From NCBI RefSeq assembly GCF_028769735.1, contig NW_026992290.1:124001-188000 (forward strand): a stretch of 64,000 nucleotides of DNA, in the 5' to 3' direction. The notes below the pieces were generated by a model. The model saw only the letters and a program-made list of their open reading frames with translations. It ran no database searches and was not told the origin of the DNA. The translations under genes and the position numbers were made by a program. Positions 58,801-64,000 of the stretch are shown here, in pieces. Position 1 is the first letter of the stretch. Each line of letters opens with the position of its first letter. Source of the DNA: Zonotrichia leucophrys gambelii. Lineage: Eukaryota; Chordata; Aves; Passeriformes; Passerellidae.

Positions 58801-60306
58801 CCGCGCTGACCTGGGCCTGGAGCGGAGCGGGGCCGGGAGCCTGCGGTGAGTGACCTCTGACCCCTGACCCCTGAGTGACCTCTGTGTGACCCCTGTGTGA
58901 CCCCGGTGTGACCCCGGTGTGACCTTTGACCCCCAGCTGCCCTGCCCTGCTGGTGGTCGGTGACCAGGCCCCCCACGAGGATGCCGTGGTGAGTGGGGGA
59001 GGGGCTGGGGAAGGGGCGTGGCCACTCGGAGGGGCGTGGTCAGTTTGACCCTGCCTCCCTGAGCCATTGGCCACGCCCCTCACCCCCTTTTGGCCACGCC
59101 CCCAAAGGTGGAATGCAACGCCAAACTGGACCCGACGCAGACGTCGTTCCTGAAGGTGACCTTTGACCCTTAAGTGACCCCTGAGTGACCCCTTAGTTAG
59201 ACCCCTGAGTGACCTTTGACTGACCCTGCCCCTTTGCAGATGGCCGACGGGGGCGGGCAGCCGCAGATCGCCCAGGTGAGGGGTCAGAGGTCGGTGGGGG
59301 TGTGGCCCAGGGGCGTGGCCATTACTCGGGAGTTGTGGTCAGCGGTCAGTGGGCGTGGCCAGCGCTGACCACGCCCCCTTCCCCAGCCTGGCCGCCTGAC
59401 CGAGGCCATCAAGTACTTCCTGCAGGGAATGGGCTACAGTGAGTGAGCTCGTTAATATGCATGAGGGCTCATTAATATGCATGAGAGCTCATTAATATGC
59501 AAGAGGGTCTGTTAATGTGCATGAGGGCTTGTTAATATGTATGAGAAACTCAACATGCATGACGGGCTCATTAACATGCATGATGGCTCATTAACGTGCA
59601 TGACAATCTCATTAATATGCACGAGAAACTCAGCATGATTGGTGGATTAATTAATATACATGAAGGGCATATTTGTGAGAAACAACATGTGTAATTGGTT
59701 CATTGATATGCATGGTGGGCTCATTAATATGCATGAGTGATTTGTTAATGCGCATTGACACAAGGGATGAGGGGGTGTGGCTTGGGCAAAGGGGCGGGGC
59801 TTGAGGACAGGGCATGGCTTTGTATGAAAGTGGGTGTGGTCAAGGCAAAGGGGCGTGGCTTGCTATGGAAGGGGTGTGGTTTGCATTAAGGGGGAGGTTA
59901 ATGGGGAATGGGCGTGGTTTTGGGGAAGTGGGTGGGGTTTACCTCAAGGGGTGGGGCTAAACAGGGAATAGGCGTGGTTCAATAGGGAATGGGTGTGGCT
60001 CAGAGGGGATGGGGCGTGGTTTAATGGAGAAAGGGTGTGGTTTACAAAAAGGGGTGTGGCCAAAAAGGGCATGGCCGCGGTTTGGAGGAAATGGGTGTGG
60101 CTCAGCGGGGAAGGGGGCGTGTCCCGGACACCAGGGGGCGTGTCCCAAGGGGGCGTGTCCCCGCAGTGGCCGCCTCCGCCATGACGCGCCTGTCGCGCTC
60201 CCGCACCGGCTCCGTGACCGCGGGCGAGGCCGAGCGCGGCCGCAGCCGGACCCTGAGCCGGGGCAGCACCGGCAGCGGCGCCGCCGTGCCCACCGCCAGC
60301 CCCTGA
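52816..60306 (+). CDS. NDRG2: NDRG2 (N-myc downstream-regulated family, alpha/beta-hydrolase fold)
   Basis: NDRG2 is a cytoplasmic, catalytically inactive hydrolase-fold protein linked to stress, differentiation and growth control. Fourteen exons: 52816-52857, 54154-54256, 54625-54745, 55373-55435, 55523-55583, 56481-56567, 57499-57555, 58341-58435, 58801-58845, 58937-58988, 59108-59155, 59240-59275, 59387-59438, 60167-60306. All phases join, giving 333 aa (human 357-371). Landmarks: LLETPFG, PPGMEEGAPPYPPGYQYPSL, IVGVGVGAGAFVLAKFG, LDPKAKGWMDWAASK, LLVVGDQAPHEDAVVECNAK, LDPTQTSFLKMAD, EAIKYFLQGMGYMA and MTRLSRSRTGS with the phosphorylatable Ser/Thr tail. The N-terminus is only 14 codons before HLLETP, matching the human short form that skips a 14-residue exon. 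Exon-edge copies lie in introns 2, 3 and 7. Confidence 0.95.
52858..54153. repeat. NDRG2 intron 1, CCCATTTTTTGGGGCTCGAAT array
   Basis: After G-rich sequence and a GATTTTGGGGATTTGGAATT segment (53190-53500), units of about 35-40 bp with TTTTTGGGGCTCGAATCCCC fill 53500-54140. No optional 42-nt exon was found. Confidence 0.7.
54313..54373 (+). repeat. Copy of NDRG2 exon 2 donor edge
   Basis: CTGCTGACGTTCCCGGATGT through CACACCC plus GTGCGTGCTGCTGG repeats, nearly identical, 95 bp downstream of the genuine exon end. Confidence 0.88.
54848..55045 (+). repeat. Two copies of NDRG2 exon 3 donor edge
   Basis: CTTCCACCTGGTGCACCTGG through the CCCTATCCCC region and GTAACCACGCCCAC recur at 54848-54925 and 54966-55045 with small indels. 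More eroded donor-only copies lie near 55110 and 55180. Confidence 0.85.
55590..56480. repeat. NDRG2 intron 5: ACTGGTTTGT and GGGCTGATTTTGGGCTCACT arrays
   Basis: 55598-55765 is the 10-bp ACTGGTTTGT family. 55780-56470 is a GATTTTGGGCTCACTCTGGG array. Confidence 0.78.
56568..58340. repeat. NDRG2 introns 6-7, T/G-rich with two copies of exon 7 end
   Basis: GGTTTTTTGGGGTTTTT-type sequence. ATGATC(A/C)TGAACCACCTC plus GGTTTGGGG recurs at 57630-57670, and a shorter piece at 57728-57762, downstream of exon 57499-57555. Confidence 0.75.
59446..59756. repeat. CTCATTAATATGCATGAG array (~28 bp), NDRG2 last intron
   Basis: About 12 units with TTAATATGCATGAG and variants. ATGCAT and TATGCA resemble POU/octamer half-sites, and the unit is partly palindromic. 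Confidence 0.82.
59757..60166. repeat. GGGGCGTGGCTT / GGGGTGTGGTTT array, NDRG2 last intron
   Basis: CACCC/GC-box-like words about every 20-25 bp up to the last acceptor. Confidence 0.72.
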
Positions 60307-61980
60307 GCGACCCCCGGGCCCCCTCCCCAAAAAACCCCGCCCCAAAAACCCCAGAAAACACCCCAAAAAACCCCAAAATACCCTCAAAAAATCCCACCCC
60401 AAAAACCCCAAAAATACACGCCCAAAAAAATCCCATCCCAAAACACCCAAAAATCCCCCAAAAAATCCCGCCCCAAAAACCCCAGAAAACACCCAAAAAA
60501 CCCCGAAATCTCCAAAATACCCTCAAAAAATCCCACCCCAAAAAACCCAGAAAACACCCCAAAAATCCCCAAAATACCCTCAAAAAATCCCACCCCCAAA
60601 AAACACCCCAAAAAAACCCCACCCCAAAAACCCCAGAAAACCCCAAAAAAACCCCATCCCAAAAACCCCAGAAAACACCCCAAAATACCCTCAGAAAATC
60701 CCACCCCAAAAACCCCAAAAAACACCCCAAAAAACCCCAAAATCTCCAAAATACTCTCAAAAAGTCCCACCCCCAAAAAACCCAAAAAACACCCCAAAAA
60801 AATCCCACCCCAAAAACCCCAAAAATACCCGCCCAAAAAAACCCCACCCCAAAAAACCTCAAAATCCCCCAAAAAATCCCACCCCAAAAAACCCAAAAAC
60901 CCTAAAAAAAAACTCCAAAAAAATCCCACCCCAAAAACCCCCAAATCCCACCCCAAAAAATCCCCTCCCAAAAAACTCAAAAACCCCCAAATCCCACCCC
61001 AAAAAAACCCCAAAAATACCCCCTCAAAAAACCCCAAAATAAACAAAACAAAAAACACTCCAAAAAACCAACCCCCCCCTCAAAAATTCTCAAAAAACAC
61101 CTAAAAACCCCCAAAGAAACCCCAAAAAAACCCCCAAAAATCCAAAAATTAACCCCAAAAAAACCCTCAAAAAAATACCAAAAATACCCCAAAAAATACC
61201 CCACAAAAAACCCCCCCGGGACCCCCTGGGACCCCTCCCCCCCAAAAAAAAAATTGCTCAAAAAACCCCTCACCCTCCAAACCCACCCCCAAAAATCTCT
61301 CAAAACCCCCCCCAAAAAACCCCCAAAAATTCCTCAAAAATCCCCTAAAAAAACTTCAAAAATCCTCTAAAAACCCCCTCAAAAATCCCCAAAAAATCCC
61401 TCAAAAATCCCCCAAAATCCCCAAAACAAACCCTGAAAAAAAACCCAAAAACCCCCCGGCACCCCCTGGGACACCTTTAAAAAAAAACCCTGCTCAAAAA
61501 AACCCTCAAAATCCTCCAACTCGACCCCCAAATGTCCCTCAAAAATCCCCAAAAAATCCCAAAAAAACCCCAAAAAAACCCTTAAAAATTCCCCAAAAAA
61601 TCCCCCTAAAAATGCCTTGGGAATCACCTGGAAATCCCCCAAAAAAATCCCCCCAAATATCCTCCCAAAAATCCTCACAAAATTCCCCCAAAATTGCCTT
61701 GGGAATCACCTGGAAAGCTAAAAAAAATTTCCCAAAAATCACAAAAAAAAAGCCTTGGGAATTAACTGGAAATCCCCACAAAATCCCCCAAATAACCTCA
61801 AAATAAGCCCTCAAAAATCCCCCCAAAACCCAAATAAAATCCCTCAAAAATCCCCCCAAAAACCCCAAAATAAACCCTCAAAAAAACCCTCAAAAGAAAA
61901 AAAAAACCAACAAAAAAACCCTCAGAAACCCCCCGGGACCCCTCCCCAAAATAATAAAGTATCCAAGCATTGACAGAAAC
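60307..61980 (+). other. NDRG2: NDRG2 3' UTR, repeat-built
   Basis: An array of CCCCAAAAAATCCCACCCC (60330-61050), C/A-rich variants, and at 61611-61780 the TGCCTTGGGAATCACCTGGAA unit also found beyond PNP. Confidence 0.65.
61953..61958 (+). terminator. NDRG2: NDRG2 poly(A) signal AATAAA
   Basis: First AATAAA after the NDRG2 stop codon, 1.65 kb downstream, followed by a GT-rich stretch (ACGTGTCCAGTGTGTGCTGT). Confidence 0.65.
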
Positions 61981-61984
61981 GTGT

Positions 61985-62620
61985 CCAGTGTGTGCTGTAC
62001 TGGGAGAACTGGGACGGACTGCGAGGGGACTGGGGGGGGTTTGGGGGTCACTGGTTTATACTGGGAAGGGATTGGGAGGGACTGGGGGGGTCATTGGTTT
62101 ATACTGGTTTATACTGGGAGGACAACAACCTCTTCCCGGTTGTTTTGGGGCATTTATTTCAGAGCAGGTTTTGGCTGGGGTCGCCCCTGTTCTTTTTTGC
62201 CGCCTTCGCTGCGGCCCCGGCTGGGGCGGGCGGCAGTGCTGCCGCCTTGTGGGCAGAGCGCGGTACTGCAGCCGTGCGCCGGCAGGCAGCCGAGAGGCCG
62301 CCATGTTGGGAGCGGCGTGTCGCGGGTGTCTCGGACTTTTCCTTGACCTTCTCAAAATGGCGGCCAAAAGGGCGGGGAAGTCGAGGACCGGGGTCGGTCT
62401 AACTGGAGTGCCTGCATGGAACACCGACGCCGGCGCGGCCCCGGTGGGATTTTCTGTGGCGTCTCAAGTGTATCCGACACATGCTGTGGGCTCTGCAGCT
62501 CCGGGGCAGCCGGATTTTGGCGGGTTTGTGACAGGCACCTGGGAAAACGTCTCTCTGTGCCGGGGTCCTCCCATGCCCGCTTTCCGCCCTCAGGGAGCCG
62601 AGCCGGGCCGAATTCTTCCG
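61985..62620. other. CpG-rich segment of unknown function
   Basis: 61990-62120 has ACTGGGAGGGACTGG words of the 10-bp family. 62160-62450 is CpG-rich with GCCGCCATGTTGG and AAAATGGCGGCC (YY1-like, both orientations). It may be a promoter or first exon; no protein is recognised. Confidence 0.35.
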
Positions 62621-63180
62621 AAGAGCCGAAGAGCCGAGTGTGGCCGAAAACAGCCGAGTTTAACCGAAGAGCCGAGTGTAGCCGGAAATAGCCGAGTTTA
62701 ACCGAAGAGCCGAGTGTGGCCGAAAACAGCCGAGTTTAACCGAAGAGCCGAGTGTAGCCGGAAATAGCCGAATGTAGCCGAAGAGCCGAGTGTGGCCGAA
62801 AACAGCCGAGTTTAACCGAAGAGCCGAGTGTAGCCGGAAATAGCCGAGTTAAGCCGAAGAGCCGAGTGTGGCCGGAAATAGCCGAGTTTAGCCGAAGAGC
62901 CGAGTGTAGCCGGAAATAGCCGAGTGTAGCCGAAGAGCCGAGTGTAGCCGAAAACAGCCGACTTAAGACGAAGAGCCGAGTGTAGCCGAAACTGCGAGTT
63001 ACACGAAAGCCGATGAGTAGCCGACACTGGCCGCGTTTAGACAAAGAGCCGAATGTGACCGAGTTTAGCCCAACCGGGCCGAGTTCAGCCGAAGAGCCGG
63101 AAAAGCCGAATTTAGACAAAAAGCCGAACCGAAACGATTTTAGACCTAAGCCGAACCAAGCCTAATTGAGCCGAGTTTAA
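62620..63180. repeat. GCCGAAGAGCCGAGTGTAGCC minisatellite
   Basis: Units of about 18-37 bp: GCCGAGTGTAGCCGGAAATA, GCCGAGTTTAACCGAAGA. Open frames on the minus strand are repeat read-through. Confidence 0.9.
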
Positions 63181-63205
63181 TTAAACAGAACCGAACGACG
63201 CCGCA

Positions 63206-63225
63206 GCGCTCTGCTTGCAGAGCGC
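63206..63225. repeat. Perfect 9-bp inverted repeat with 2-nt loop
   Basis: GCGCTCTGC and GCAGAGCGC separated by TT. Confidence 0.8.
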
Positions 63226-63285
63226 CGGTGCAGACGGCAGGGAGCGCTGTATGAAGAAAATAGAAAATATAAACGATATATAAGA

Positions 63286-63427
63286 AGGAATAAAAGCTCT
63301 ATGTCAGGTGCAGCAGTAGAAAATTTCAGGCTCCCAGGAAATAAATAGTTTTCTTTAAATCATTACAGTTTTGGGGTTTTTTTTGACTCCCAGGTAGCCT
63401 GAAAGTTACTACTGCAGCTTTTTATTC
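63286..63427. repeat. Fold-back element, ~40-nt imperfect inverted arms
   Basis: The left arm (GAATAAAAGCT ... GCAGTAGAAAATTTCAGGCT) pairs with the right arm (AGCCTGAAAGTTACTACTGC ... TTTTTATTC) around a ~50-nt AT-rich loop. It could be a small MITE-like element or a transcribed hairpin. Confidence 0.6.
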
Positions 63428-63459
63428 TAAAGCTAGAAAGGAAAACCAAGATTAGAAAT

Positions 63460-63660
63460 ACAAGAAAAGGAAAGGAAAAGGGAAAAAAAAAGGAAAGGGA
63501 AAGGGAAAGGGAAAGGGAAAGGGAAAGGGAAAGGGAAAGGGAAGGGAAAGGGAAGGGAAGGGAAGGGAAGGGAAGGGAAGGGAAGGGAAGGGAAGGGAAG
63601 GGAAGGGAAGGGAAGGGAAGGGAAAGAAGCAGGAGAGCAAGAGGGAAGGGAAAGGAAAGG
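63460..63660 (+). repeat. (GGGAAA)n then (GGGAA)n purine microsatellite
   Basis: An uninterrupted purine tract. Unit length switches from 6 to 5 bp around 63540. Confidence 0.95.
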
Positions 63661-63777
63661 GGTGAAAAGCAGAGTGAAAAAATTAAAAAGAGTTGGAGCG
63701 AAAAAGAGAGGGCATTCGGGAGGAGCGTTGCTGCCTCAGGTCCTTCCCCGCCCAGGGGCGAAGGACCCGTTTGATGC

Positions 63778-63985
63778 CCGGGAGGGACTGCAGCTCCCGG
63801 TGGTGGGGGACGGAGCCCTGGCTGTCAGCCCGGGACTACAACTCCCGGCAGGCCCTGCTGCTGGCGCGGCGTGTGACGCAACGGCCGATGCGGCACATGA
63901 GTGGCTGCCAGCCCGACACTGCAACTCCCGGCAGCCCCTGGTGCCGGCGCGGCGTGTGACGCAACGGCCCACGCGGCCCGGCATT
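63778..63985 (+). promoter_or_regulatory. Tandem ZNF143-like ACTACAACTCCCGGCAG units
   Basis: GGACTGCAGCTCCCGG (63786), GGACTACAACTCCCGGCAGG (63834) and ACTGCAACTCCCGGCAG (63919). The last two are each followed by GCGCGGCGTGTGACGCAACG, so the unit is about 85 bp. ACTACAANTCCC is the known ZNF143/SBS core, suggesting a promoter for a gene beyond the window. Confidence 0.55.
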
Positions 63986-64000
63986 TTTCTCTAAATCGGC

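Noticed and set aside
62416..62701. Possible small gene at the CpG-rich segment
   Set aside because: The frame enters the GCCGAG minisatellite and shows no recognised domain or splice context.

Overview
This is vertebrate nuclear DNA, most likely from a bird microchromosome and quite possibly a songbird. The evidence is spliced genes with GT/AG introns, extremely GC-rich coding exons that favour Gly, Ala, Arg and Pro, CpG-island promoters, very short intergenic distances, and introns built almost entirely of short tandem repeats. I recognised no intact transposable element, tRNA or rRNA gene. The genes match the human 14q11.2 neighbourhood in content but not in order. All exon boundaries were read by eye from splice signals, reading phase and remembered family sequence, with no transcript data.

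Layout: the last four coding exons of SUPT16H (+, 1473-5157); HNRNPC (+, 13025-21061); TTC5 (-, 26398-21758), convergent with HNRNPC; an unidentified, probably minus-strand transcription unit (about 28320-26820); OSGEP (-, 33362-28883) head to head with APEX1 (+, 34148-37251); PIP4P1/TMEM55B (-, 42810-39689), convergent with APEX1 and head to head with PNP (+, 43559-49389); an AT-rich TTAATTAA island; NDRG2 (+, 52816-60306); then repeats and a promoter-like end. The products are housekeeping proteins: histone chaperone, pre-mRNA packaging, TPR cofactor, tRNA t6A synthesis, base-excision repair, lysosome positioning, purine salvage, and an alpha/beta-hydrolase-fold signalling protein. No shared pathway is implied; the block is a conserved, compacted synteny group.

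The main oddity is the repeat landscape. In seven of the eight genes the intron next to an exon holds tandem copies of that exon's edge, including the splice site. Donor-edge copies lie downstream and acceptor-edge copies lie upstream, about 40 decoys in total. The clearest case is ten copies of a HNRNPC exon end at a spacing of 95-103 bp. Other arrays are built on near-perfect transcription-factor-like words: YY1-like CAAGATGGC, PBX-PREP-like TGATTGACAG, the CRE-like palindrome TGATGACATCATCA, ATTGG (CCAAT) boxes, a ZNF143-like word and octamer-like ATGCAT. A 10-bp-period family, CCAGTATAAA, recurs in five of the genes and beyond. A large inverted repeat brackets the HNRNPC promoter.
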